From the NCBI RefSeq assembly GCF_008710145.1, contig NZ_VYKL01000039.1, positions 1 to 64,000 of the forward strand: a stretch of DNA of 64,000 nt, in the 5' to 3' direction. This document shows positions 1 to 7,620 of the stretch, one piece after another; within the stretch, counting starts at the first letter, position 1, and every line of letters starts with the position of its first letter. This stretch comes from Niallia endozanthoxylica. Its GTDB lineage: Bacteria > Bacillota > Bacilli > Bacillales > Cytobacillaceae. The notes beneath the pieces were generated by a model. The model was not told the DNA's origin and did not search any database. It saw nothing but the letters and a program-made list of their open reading frames with translations. The position numbers and the translations under genes are program-made.

Positions 1-72
1 GTTCGCTCGACTTGCATGTATTAGGCACGCCGCCAGCGTTCGTCCTGAGCCAGGATCAAACTCTCCAAAAGA
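1..72 (-). rRNA. 16S rRNA, 5' end only
   Basis: Read on the minus strand this is the conserved start of bacterial 16S rRNA, including the 27F primer region AGAGTTTGATCCTGGCTCAG. The gene runs off the left edge of the window, so only about 72 bases are present. The mature 5' end near 72 is estimated by comparison with the B. subtilis 16S start and could be off by a few bases. Confidence 0.95.
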
Positions 73-144
73 ATCGTTTGACTGCTCATAAATAATGTTG
101 CCATAAAGGCAATTTGAATTAACGTTGACGTTTTTGTTTGTTTA

Positions 145-158
145 GTTTTCAAGGAGCA
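145..158 (-). promoter_or_regulatory. rRNA leader boxA-like element
   Basis: The minus strand reads TGCTCCTTGAAAAC, which resembles the NusB/NusE boxA antitermination site of Bacillus rRNA leaders. It lies between the promoters and the 16S start, the expected place. A palindrome GTCGCTTAAGCGAC at 170-183 lies just upstream in the same leader. Confidence 0.6.
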
Positions 159-190
159 AATGAAATAATGTCGCTTAAGCGACTTTTTAT

Positions 191-220
191 AATTTATCAC
201 ACTCTCGATAGTTAAGTCAA
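191..220 (-). promoter_or_regulatory. rRNA operon promoter P2
   Basis: On the minus strand there is a -35 TTGACT (215-220) and a -10 TAAATT (191-196) with an 18-base spacer, closest to the 16S gene. With P1 upstream this is the tandem sigma-A arrangement usual for Bacillus rrn operons. Confidence 0.65.
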
Positions 221-270
221 CAACTTTTTATCAAAAGTTTTAACTCATGTAATCTCGCGACTGTTTCAAT

Positions 271-299
271 ATATTAACACCTAGAACTCCCAAAGTCAA
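271..299 (-). promoter_or_regulatory. rRNA operon promoter P1
   Basis: On the minus strand there is a -35 TTGACT (294-299) and a -10 TAATAT (271-276) separated by 17 bases. It is the upstream member of the tandem rrn promoters. Confidence 0.7.
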
Positions 300-336
300 C
301 AATCATTTTAAAAAAAGGCTCTGTTAAACTTGGTTG

Positions 337-464
337 TTGATTTCCGTTCCAGGCACTTCGCGCACCTTAGGGCGACCGCTGAGCCTCCTCGACACTTCGT
401 GTCCGCGGGGTCTCATCTGTCTCGCTTCTCCCGCAGGAGTCTTCGTGCCTTCCACTCCAATCAA
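337..464. repeat. dispersed Bacillaceae-type repeat with inverted ends
   Basis: A GC-richer block of about 128 bp in AT-rich surroundings. Its ends are related in inverted order: TTGATT then GGCAC on the left, GTGCC then AATCAA on the right. Internal phrases such as CGACCGCTGAGCCTCCTCG and CCCGCAGGAGTCTTCGTGCC are of a kind I recognise from repeats scattered in Bacillus-group genomes. No open frame of note. Only one copy is in this window, so its repetitive nature is from recollection. It fills the space between the rRNA promoters and the ptsG terminator. Confidence 0.55.
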
Positions 465-516
465 CCGGTCCTTAAAAATCAACATTGACCTTTAATACAG
501 CCTAAAAAAAGAAAAA

Positions 517-542
517 ACCGTTCCCTTTTAATGGAGAACGGT
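517..542 (-). terminator. ptsG terminator
   Basis: Stem ACCGTTCTCC/GGGAACGGT read on the minus strand, followed by TTTTTTC. It lies 25 bases after the ptsG stop codon. Confidence 0.85.
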
Positions 543-566
543 CATTTCCTTTCATTAATATATGAT

Positions 567-2624
567 TCATTTCGAAACTGCAATGATGTTTTCTTCTTTA
601 AGATCTACAGTACCTTGTTTCTTAATAACCACTTGCTCATCTTGATCAAGATTTGTAAAGACAACTGGCGTTATAATAGAAGGAACTTGGTTTTTAACAT
701 AATCTAAATCCACTTTTAGAAGAGGTTGTCCAGCTTCCACTTTGTCATTCTCAGCTACTAACGCTTCAAACCCCTTACCTTTTAGGTTAACTGTATCGAT
801 ACCAACATGAATTAAGATTTCACGGCCACCATCAGAAAGAATTCCAATAGCGTGTTTTGTTGGGAACAAGTTTACAATCTTCCCTTTGACAGGGGAAACG
901 ATTGTACCTTCTGAAGGAAGAATCGCAAACCCATCGCCCATCATTTTTCCTGAAAAAACAGCATCAGGTACTTCTGTAATTGACTTTATTTCACCTTTAA
1001 TCGGGGAAACAAATACTTCATCTGCTATTTTATTTCTTAAAACTTCTGGAGTTACTTCTTCAATTTGCTGTTCAACGCCCTTTTCAGTTTCTTTTACCAC
1101 AGCAACCGGTCTTTTACCACTCATGATATCCTTCATTTGCCCTTTAATTGTCTCAGAACGAGGTCCAAAGATAGCTTGAATGTTGTTACCTACTTCCAGG
1201 ACTCCTGCAGCACCTAACCTTTTTAACTCATCTTTATCGACATTCTTTATATCATTTACAGAAACACGTAAGCGAGTGATACAAGCATCTAAGTGTGCAA
1301 TATTTCCTTTACCGCCCATTGCCTCAAGGATTTGGTAAGGTAAATCACTGCCTTTAGACTGGCTGCCTTCAACTTCTGCTGACTCATCTTCACGTCCAGG
1401 TGTTTTAAGATTAAATTTACGGATAGCAAAACGGAAACCAAAATAGTAAATAACCGCAAACGCTAAACCAACTGGAATGACAAGCCATGCATTCGTTTGT
1501 GGATTAATTAATCCGAAAAGAATGTAGTCAATCAGACCACCTGAAAAAGTCATACCAATCTTTACATTCAACAGATGCATAGTCATAAATGATAAACCAG
1601 CGAAAATCGCATGGATTCCAAATAACACTGGCGCAACAAACAAGAATGAAAACTCAAGCGGTTCTGTAATACCTGTTAAAAATGAAGTTAGAGCTGCTGA
1701 TACCATAAGGCCGCCAACAAATTTCTTTTTCTCCGGACGTGCTTCTTGGTAAATCGCTAACGCTGCAGCCGGTAATCCAAACATCATGAATGGGAATTTA
1801 CCAGTCATAAATGTACCGGATGTTAAGTTTTGTACATTATCTGTAATTTGTGCCATGAAAATACGTTGGTCACCGCGAACGACTTCCCCTGCTGCTGTTA
1901 CATACTGACCAAATTCGTACCAGAATGGCGAGTAGAAAATATGATGCAGCCCAAATGGAATTAACGAACGTTCAATTACACCAAAAATAAAGGCTGATAA
2001 TGTTAAGTTTGCATGTACCATGTTTTGCGAGAATGCATTTAAACCATCCTGAATCGGAGGCCAAATAATCAACATAATTAATCCTAAAACAATGGCAGAT
2101 GCAGCTGTAATAATCGGAACAAAACGCTTTCCAGCAAAGAATCCTAAATAGGATGGCAACGCAATTTCAAAGAATTTATTATACATAGCTGCAGCTAAAA
2201 TCCCAACGATAATCCCCCCGAAGACTCCGGTTTGTAATGTAGGGATACCAAGGATGCTTGCAAAGTTTAATCCGTTAACATCCTCTGCAGTAATACCTAA
2301 AACAGTACCCATTGTTACATTCATAATTAAGTAACCAATAATCGCAGCAAGCCCGGCAGTCCCTTCTCCTCCTGCTAGCCCAATAGCTACTCCGACAGCA
2401 AACAACAGCGGCAGGTTACCAAAAACAATATTTCCTGCTTGCTGCATGACAGCCGCAATGAGATGCACCGTACTGTTATCTAGAAATGGTGCAATTTCTA
2501 ATAATGTCGGGTTTAGAAGCGCAGCCCCTAACGCAAGTAATATACCTGCAGCTGGAAGTAACGCAACTGGCAGCATTAAAGCTTTTCCGACTTTTTGCAG
2601 AACACCAAAAGCTTTTTTAAACAT
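567..2624 (-). CDS. ptsG: PTS glucose-specific EIICBA
   Basis: Membrane permease of the phosphotransferase system that takes up and phosphorylates glucose. The 685 residues carry the three domains in Bacillus order. An N-terminal EIIC membrane domain spans about residues 1-400, with the conserved stretch GVIERSLIPFGLHHIFYSPF. EIIB follows, with the phospho-cysteine in LDACITRLRV at C448. The C-terminal EIIA has its histidines in TKHAIG and ILIHVGID (H606). Length and order match B. subtilis PtsG closely. The start has a GGAGG site. The leader carries a GlcT-type RAT/terminator and the antiterminator gene lies directly upstream, which favours glucose over N-acetylglucosamine as substrate. Confidence 0.95.
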   Translation of the reverse strand: MFKKAFGVLQKVGKALMLPVALLPAAGILLALGAALLNPTLLEIAPFLDNSTVHLIAAVMQQAGNIVFGNLPLLFAVGVAIGLAGGEGTAGLAAIIGYLIMNVTMGTVLGITAEDVNGLNFASILGIPTLQTGVFGGIIVGILAAAMYNKFFEIALPSYLGFFAGKRFVPIITAASAIVLGLIMLIIWPPIQDGLNAFSQNMVHANLTLSAFIFGVIERSLIPFGLHHIFYSPFWYEFGQYVTAAGEVVRGDQRIFMAQITDNVQNLTSGTFMTGKFPFMMFGLPAAALAIYQEARPEKKKFVGGLMVSAALTSFLTGITEPLEFSFLFVAPVLFGIHAIFAGLSFMTMHLLNVKIGMTFSGGLIDYILFGLINPQTNAWLVIPVGLAFAVIYYFGFRFAIRKFNLKTPGREDESAEVEGSQSKGSDLPYQILEAMGGKGNIAHLDACITRLRVSVNDIKNVDKDELKRLGAAGVLEVGNNIQAIFGPRSETIKGQMKDIMSGKRPVAVVKETEKGVEQQIEEVTPEVLRNKIADEVFVSPIKGEIKSITEVPDAVFSGKMMGDGFAILPSEGTIVSPVKGKIVNLFPTKHAIGILSDGGREILIHVGIDTVNLKGKGFEALVAENDKVEAGQPLLKVDLDYVKNQVPSIITPVVFTNLDQDEQVVIKKQGTVDLKEENIIAVSK

Positions 2625-2658
2625 ATCAAAACCTCCAAGTTTTTTATTTCGGTAAACT

Positions 2659-2672
2659 CATAAGCGTTTTCA
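2659..2672 (-). promoter_or_regulatory. possible cre-like site in ptsG leader
   Basis: The minus strand reads TGAAAACGCTTATG, which matches most of the CcpA cre consensus except the last two positions. It sits between the leader terminator and the ptsG start. Weak match, so its role is uncertain. Confidence 0.3.
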
Positions 2673-2691
2673 AAAGTGGTTTTTTTACAAA

Positions 2692-2791
2692 ATAAAAAGG
2701 CATGAGCAAAAGAAAAAATTGAAAATACGATTATCTTTAGGTATACAATACCCAAAAATCATCATTTCAATTATCTTCTTTTACTCATGCC
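2692..2791 (-). terminator. ptsG leader terminator (GlcT-controlled)
   Basis: On the minus strand a long hairpin has outer arms GGCATGAGTAAAAGAA (2776-2791) and TTCTTTTGCTCATGCC (2699-2714), followed by TTTTTATTTT. The 61-base loop contains smaller complementary segments (GGTAT/ATACC). It would stop transcription ahead of ptsG unless GlcT is bound. Confidence 0.85.
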
Positions 2792-2811
2792 TGATCGAAT
2801 CAGTAACACGT
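2783..2811 (-). promoter_or_regulatory. RAT ribonucleic antiterminator site for GlcT
   Basis: This minus-strand segment has the core CGTGTTACTGATTCGATCAG followed by GCATGAG, as I recall for the B. subtilis ptsG RAT. Its 3' part overlaps the upstream arm of the leader terminator, so bound GlcT and the terminator are mutually exclusive structures. Confidence 0.85.
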
Positions 2812-2829
2812 ATAAGAACGATAGCTTTA

Positions 2830-3672
2830 TTAAATTTTCTTCTTTTGTAACCTTTGCAGATGCATGGTTAGATAAATCGCCTCTGCATCATAAACAGGTT
2901 TTTGAAGATACTTTTGCATTACTTTTATGAGCTTCCATGAGAGATTATAGCATATCGGATATTCTGATTTCAAGAAGGAATTTATATTTCCTTGTTCTTC
3001 TACAGTTTCTCCGGCATTAATTCTTTCAATTGCAAACCTTAAATGGCGAACGAGCCGTAAATAATCCATACTTTCCTTGTCTATTATTATCTCTAATTGC
3101 TCTTCTATTAATTCAACTAATGATGTAATTAACTGAGAATGGCGATTTACATCAGAAAGTTCTTTATTCATAATAGCGCTATGAATATGCAGCGCAATGA
3201 AACCGATTTCATCATCTGGCAAATGAATGCCTGTTTTCTTCTCAATTAACGTGACTACTTCTTTTGCTGTGCTGTACTCCATTGGATACAAGGCCTTTGT
3301 TTCATGTAAAAATGGGTTTTTCATTTCTAAGCCGGTTGATAAACGTTTAATTGCGAACATTAAATGGTCTGTTAAACCGACATGGATATGCTCATTTAAT
3401 GCCGTCCCAGTTCTTTCTTTGATATGGTGGATAGCAGTAATGATTGTTTCCAATAAATCGTTTTCAATAAAGGGCAATAATTTAAGATAGTTTTCTTGTT
3501 CCTTCTCGTTTTTCAGCACAAACGTTTTCTCAGCATCAGATTGATCAATCATATCCCCTTGTTTTCGGTTGAAACCAATTCCCTTACCGATTAACACAAC
3601 TTCACCATAGGATGAATGTTCTCCAATTAATACATTGTTATTTAATACCTTCTGGACAATTAGATCAGCCAT
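2830..3672 (-). CDS. glcT: BglG/SacY-family transcriptional antiterminator GlcT
   Basis: RNA-binding antiterminator that lets transcription read through the ptsG leader when glucose is transported. The 280 residues contain an N-terminal CAT RNA-binding domain (about 1-58, with SYGEVVLIGKGIGF). Two PTS regulation domains follow with conserved histidines, as in NEHIHVGLTDHLMFAIKRL and EIGFIALHIHSA. It lies directly upstream of ptsG on the same strand, with the cognate RAT between them. Start supported by GAGGAGA. PRD phosphorylation by PtsG is the known family mechanism and is not visible in the sequence. Confidence 0.93.
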   Translation of the reverse strand: MADLIVQKVLNNNVLIGEHSSYGEVVLIGKGIGFNRKQGDMIDQSDAEKTFVLKNEKEQENYLKLLPFIENDLLETIITAIHHIKERTGTALNEHIHVGLTDHLMFAIKRLSTGLEMKNPFLHETKALYPMEYSTAKEVVTLIEKKTGIHLPDDEIGFIALHIHSAIMNKELSDVNRHSQLITSLVELIEEQLEIIIDKESMDYLRLVRHLRFAIERINAGETVEEQGNINSFLKSEYPICYNLSWKLIKVMQKYLQKPVYDAEAIYLTMHLQRLQKKKI

Positions 3673-3841
3673 AATTTCTCCTCAGCATATAATGACTTTC
3701 ACAACTCTTATATTATAGAAACATAATGTTTTAAGTCAAACTTTTTTTAAAATAGTATTTATTGAATCCTTTTTGCTGCCTATTTATAAAAATAAGGTTT
3801 TGTTAATGCACTATGTTGCTAAGCCAGATTTTTAACTTATT

Positions 3842-3886
3842 CGTGTGAAATGAACATTTCACACGCCTTTCAGCTACACTGAAAGG
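3842..3886. other. two adjacent perfect hairpins in 3673-3976 intergenic region
   Basis: Two back-to-back perfect inverted repeats: CGTGTGAAATG/CATTTCACACG around a 2-base loop (3842-3865), then CCTTTCAG/CTGAAAGG (3866-3886). No T-run follows on either strand, so they are not typical terminators. The rest of the intergenic region is AT-rich with nothing else recognisable apart from the pbuG terminator. Confidence 0.5.
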
Positions 3887-3940
3887 TTGCTCTATTGTCA
3901 TGAAATACAGCTTAAATGAGTCAATAATTAACAATATTAA

Positions 3941-3967
3941 AAGCCGGCTAAATCCATAGCCGGCTTA
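3941..3967 (-). terminator. pbuG terminator
   Basis: Strong stem TAAGCCGGCTA/TAGCCGGCTTT read on the minus strand, followed by a short T-rich run, ten bases after the pbuG stop. Confidence 0.8.
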
Positions 3968-3976
3968 ACTTTATTA

Positions 3977-5302
3977 CTAACTAAAAATAAAGTATAAAAT
4001 AAATATGACAAAGAATAAATACATAATTGGATTAATTTCTTTTGCCCTTCCTGAAACAATCATCGTAATCGGATAGAAAATAAACCCAACTGCAATACCT
4101 GTTGCAATACTGTAAGAAAGAGGCATAATAATGATTGTTAAAAAGGCAGGAACGGCTAGTTCAAATCTTGTCCAGTCAATTTTCCCAAGTGACGAAACCA
4201 TTAACACACCTACAATAATCAGCGCTGGTGCAGTTACCGCAGAAGTAACAACCTGTAACAACGGGAAGAAGAAAAGTGACAATAAGAAACATGCAGCTGT
4301 AACAAGTGAAGCAAAACCGGTCCTTGCACCTGCTGCAACCCCTGCAGACGACTCAACATACGATGTAACTGTTGAAGTTCCAAGTATCGACCCCGTTACA
4401 GAAGCAACGGAATCCGCCAATAATGCTTTGCCTGCTCGAGGGAGCTTATTATCTTTTACAAATCCAGCTTGATTAGCTACAGCAACTAATGTACCAGCGT
4501 TATCAAAGAAATCAACAAATAGAAAAGTTAGAACAATTCCAAGCATGGCTGCTGAATAAAAAGATGGGTCACTAAATGATGAAAATAGTGCACCGAACGT
4601 CGGCTCAAGGCTAGGAACTTTATCAACAACCTTAGTTGGCGTTTCAATTAAACCGAAAATCATACCGACAATAATCGAAATAATCATTCCATAAAAAACA
4701 CCGCCTCTTACCCCTCTAACCATAAGGATAACAGTCACTAATATACCGAAAATAGAAAGCAGTGTATTAGGTGCAGATAAATCACCAATTCCAACAAGTG
4801 TTGCATCGTTATTAACAATGATACCTGATGTTTGTAAGCCAATAAACGTAATAAATAAACCAATTCCAGCCCCTACTGCATACTTTAATTCAGCCGGAAT
4901 AGCGTTAATCAATTTTTCGCGCAGACCTGTTAACGTCAGGATCAAGAAGAACACACTGGAAATGAAGACAGCTCCAAGTGCATGCTGCCAAGGGACTCCA
5001 CTTCCAAGAACGACTGTATAAGCAAAAAATGCATTCAAACCTAAACCAGGTGCAAGTGCAAGCGGATATCTGCCAAGCAGACCCATAATAATACTGCCAA
5101 TTGCAGCAGACAATGCTGTTGCTACAAAGACTGCCCCATAGTCCATTCTTAACGCATCAGGCAAATCCGGAACATCCGCTAATGTTAATGTAATAGGATT
5201 TACCACTAAAATATATGCCATAGCGAGAAAGGTTGTTAATCCACCAATAATTTCACGGCGATAGTTTGTGCCGAGTTCTTCAAACTGAAAATACTTCTTC
5301 AA
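3977..5302 (-). CDS. pbuG: hypoxanthine/guanine permease (AzgA/NCS2-type)
   Basis: Membrane purine permease of 441 residues with many hydrophobic segments. Family signatures are GGLTTFLAMAYILVVNP near residue 20, APGLGLNAFFAYTVVL near 84 and VDFFDNAGTLVAVANQAG near 263. It resembles B. subtilis PbuG along its length. The long leader carries a C-type purine riboswitch, which fits a guanine/hypoxanthine transporter. The start codon is TTG, preceded by AAAGGGGGA five bases upstream. guaA lies next upstream, as in B. subtilis. Confidence 0.9.
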   Translation of the reverse strand: MKKYFQFEELGTNYRREIIGGLTTFLAMAYILVVNPITLTLADVPDLPDALRMDYGAVFVATALSAAIGSIIMGLLGRYPLALAPGLGLNAFFAYTVVLGSGVPWQHALGAVFISSVFFLILTLTGLREKLINAIPAELKYAVGAGIGLFITFIGLQTSGIIVNNDATLVGIGDLSAPNTLLSIFGILVTVILMVRGVRGGVFYGMIISIIVGMIFGLIETPTKVVDKVPSLEPTFGALFSSFSDPSFYSAAMLGIVLTFLFVDFFDNAGTLVAVANQAGFVKDNKLPRAGKALLADSVASVTGSILGTSTVTSYVESSAGVAAGARTGFASLVTAACFLLSLFFFPLLQVVTSAVTAPALIIVGVLMVSSLGKIDWTRFELAVPAFLTIIIMPLSYSIATGIAVGFIFYPITMIVSGRAKEINPIMYLFFVIFILYFIFS

Positions 5303-5423
5303 GTTAATCCCCCTTTATCTATTGTCATTTCAAAACAATCTTGCACGATAATTGCACTCACACATCCATTTATTATATCTGTCCACCGGATGCATTTATA
5401 CGAGATTTTTAACAAAATCAAAT

Positions 5424-5449
5424 AGCACTCCAATTCATATCGAAGTGCT
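5424..5449 (-). terminator. pbuG riboswitch expression-platform hairpin
   Basis: On the minus strand the stem AGCACT/AGTGCT is followed by ATTTGATTTTG. It lies between the purine aptamer and pbuG, where a ligand-controlled terminator would sit. The T-run is interrupted, so terminator function is likely rather than certain. Confidence 0.55.
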
Positions 5450-5496
5450 TGACTACAAAAAATGACAATAAAAGGAGATTACTGCATTTTATTATC

Positions 5497-5567
5497 AAAT
5501 CGTAGTCAAGCTATTTACGGTAGCTTGGTAGAAACTTTTGGGCCATATTCCCAATATTATACGAATT
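5497..5567 (-). ncRNA. purine riboswitch, guanine class (pbuG)
   Basis: On the minus strand a three-way-junction aptamer is visible: P1 strands AATTCGTA/TACGATTT, the P2 segment with AATATGG, the core GTTTCTACC, the second loop CCGTAAAT, and GACTA closing P3/P1. The specificity base in GACTACG is C, which marks the guanine/hypoxanthine class rather than adenine. It lies about 195 bases ahead of pbuG. Confidence 0.92.
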
Positions 5568-5719
5568 CTTATATGCTATTTATCTTTCCGAAAAATATTA
5601 TATCAATATATATTAATGAACGTCAATAAGAAAATACGAATGTTTTTTAATTTAATTTATCATAATGTTCGTGTTTTTTTCTGTTTTATCAGAGGATATT
5701 CTGATATACGAAACTAAAA

Positions 5720-5759
5720 AGCATTACTGTTTCTCTTATTAAGAGAACACAGTAATGCT
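5720..5759 (-). terminator. guaA terminator
   Basis: Long stem AGCATTACTGTGTTCTC/GAGAAACAGTAATGCT read on the minus strand, followed by TTTTTAG, 15 bases after the guaA stop. Confidence 0.88.
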
Positions 5760-5774
5760 AATTGAGATTCTATC

Positions 5775-7325
5775 TTATTCCCATTCAATTGTTGCAGGCG
5801 GTTTACTTGTAATATCATACACTACCCGATTGACGTGAGCCACTTCATTCACAATACGTGTGGAAATAACCTCTAGTACATCCCAAGGAATACGAGCCCA
5901 ATCTGATGTCATTCCATCAATGGAAGTTACAGCACGAATACCGATTGTGTAATCGTACGTACGAGCATCTCCCATAACCCCTACACTTCGAATATCCGGA
6001 AGAACCGTAAAGTATTGCCAAATCTCGCGCTCCAATCCAGCTTTTCTAATTTCTTCACGTAAAATATAATCTGATTCACGAACAATTTCTAACTTGTCCT
6101 CAGAAATAGCACCTAATACACGAATACCAAGTCCAGGACCAGGGAATGGCTGTCTCCAGACAATTTCATCCGGAATTCCAAGCTCTGTTCCTAAGGCACG
6201 AACTTCGTCTTTGAACAGTGTATTTAATGGCTCAATCAGCTCAAACTGCATATCCTCAGGCAGTCCACCGACATTATGATGCGATTTAATCGTTTGCGCA
6301 GTGGCTGTACCGCTCTCAATAATATCTGTATATAAAGTACCTTGTGCAAGATAATCAATACCCTCAAGCTTTGTTGCTTCATCATCAAATACATAAATAA
6401 ACTCATTACCAATGATTTTACGTTTTTTCTCAGGATCGCTAACACCTTCAAGCTTCGATAAGAAACGGTCCTTAGCATCCACTTTAATGACATTCATATG
6501 GAAGCCTTCCGCAAAGGTCTTCATAACACTTTCCGCTTCACCTTTTCGTAAAAGACCATGGTCAACAAAGATACATGTTAATTGATCGCCAATTGCTTTA
6601 TGAATTAAAACAGCTACTACTGAAGAATCAACTCCGCCGCTTAACGCACATAATACTTTTTTATCTCCAACTGTTTGGCGGATTTTTTCCATTTCGATTT
6701 CAATAAAGTTTTCCATAGACCAGTCGCCTTTACATCCGCAGACAGCGAAAACAAAATTCTTCAACATCTCTGAACCATATACAGAGTGCTGCACTTCTGG
6801 ATGGAATTGAACCGCATATAAATTTCTTTCCTCATCACTCATAGAAGAGATTGGGCATGAAGGACTTGTTGCATCAATTCTAAAGCCTTCAGGAGCTTCT
6901 ACAACAAGGTCTCCATGACTCATCCAGACCACTTGCTCTGCCGGCAGGTCCCCAAAAAGCTTTGATTGGTTTTGAACCATAATATTGGCCTTGCCATATT
7001 CGCGATGTTTCGCAGGTTCTACCTTGCCATTAAAATGTTTGGTCATTAACTGCATACCGTAACAAATACCTAATAGTGGCAGACCAAGCTCAAAAATAGC
7101 CTCATCACAGCCAAAAGCATTCGCATCATATACACTGTTTGGACCACCGGAGAAAATGATTCCCTTTGGATTCATCTTTTTAATTTCTTCTGCCGTAATG
7201 GTATGCGGATGCAGCTCACTGTACACCCCAAATTCCCTGATTCTTCTTGTTATTAACTGATTATATTGACTGCCAAAGTCTAGTACGATAACCATTTCCT
7301 GATTATCAAGCAATGCCTTCCCCAT
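5775..7325 (-). CDS. guaA: GMP synthase (glutamine-hydrolysing)
   Basis: Makes GMP from XMP, ATP and glutamine, the last step of guanine nucleotide synthesis. The class I glutamine amidotransferase half (about 15-205) has the nucleophile cysteine in LGICYGMQ and histidine/glutamate in VQFHPEV. The ATP pyrophosphatase half has the P-loop LCALSGGVDSS, and the C-terminal dimerisation domain ends TSKPPATIEWE. The ATG at 7325 is preferred over a GTG at 7337 because GAGGTGA lies 8 bases before it. That gives 516 residues against 513 in B. subtilis. A guanine-class riboswitch and terminator precede it. Confidence 0.96.
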   Translation of the reverse strand: MGKALLDNQEMVIVLDFGSQYNQLITRRIREFGVYSELHPHTITAEEIKKMNPKGIIFSGGPNSVYDANAFGCDEAIFELGLPLLGICYGMQLMTKHFNGKVEPAKHREYGKANIMVQNQSKLFGDLPAEQVVWMSHGDLVVEAPEGFRIDATSPSCPISSMSDEERNLYAVQFHPEVQHSVYGSEMLKNFVFAVCGCKGDWSMENFIEIEMEKIRQTVGDKKVLCALSGGVDSSVVAVLIHKAIGDQLTCIFVDHGLLRKGEAESVMKTFAEGFHMNVIKVDAKDRFLSKLEGVSDPEKKRKIIGNEFIYVFDDEATKLEGIDYLAQGTLYTDIIESGTATAQTIKSHHNVGGLPEDMQFELIEPLNTLFKDEVRALGTELGIPDEIVWRQPFPGPGLGIRVLGAISEDKLEIVRESDYILREEIRKAGLEREIWQYFTVLPDIRSVGVMGDARTYDYTIGIRAVTSIDGMTSDWARIPWDVLEVISTRIVNEVAHVNRVVYDITSKPPATIEWE

Positions 7326-7450
7326 CAGCTTTTTCACCTCATTGATTTATTGTCATACTTTTATTCTTCACCAAATACTATAAATCTCCACATTAAAAAT
7401 GAAAATAATATTTTTAATGCTTGTCCTTGCAATATCTTTTAATAAAAAAA

Positions 7451-7481
7451 GGAATTCCCTCCATGCAGAAGGCAGAATTCC
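7451..7481 (-). terminator. guaA riboswitch terminator
   Basis: On the minus strand the stem AGGAATTCTGCC/GGAGGGAATTCC is followed by TTTTTTTATT. It is placed between the aptamer and guaA, so guanine binding can switch it. Confidence 0.85.
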
Positions 7482-7501
7482 TAAAAGATCTAGTTCCCTG
7501 T

Positions 7502-7570
7502 CTTCATAGTCAAATCATTTACGGTGATTTGGTAGAAACTCTCGAACCATATTATCGAATTTATATGAAG
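7502..7570 (-). ncRNA. purine riboswitch, guanine class (guaA)
   Basis: A second aptamer of the same family. P1 is CTTCATA/TATGAAG, with the conserved AATATGG, GTTTCTACC, CCGTAAAT and GACTATG segments. The key base is C (guanine/hypoxanthine class). With the terminator at 7451-7481 it forms a complete OFF-switch in the guaA leader. Its sequence differs clearly from the pbuG aptamer outside the conserved core. Confidence 0.92.
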
Positions 7571-7620
7571 TATCAAATTATTAGTACGAATGTTATTGTA
7601 CCAACAGGGCATTTTTGTGG

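Noticed and set aside
2659..2672. Confident CcpA cre site at ptsG
   Set aside because: Only part of the consensus matches and the position is downstream of the leader terminator, so it is listed only as a weak possibility.
7502..7570. Adenine-class riboswitch
   Set aside because: The specificity base in the junction is C (GACTATG), not U, so guanine or hypoxanthine is the expected ligand.
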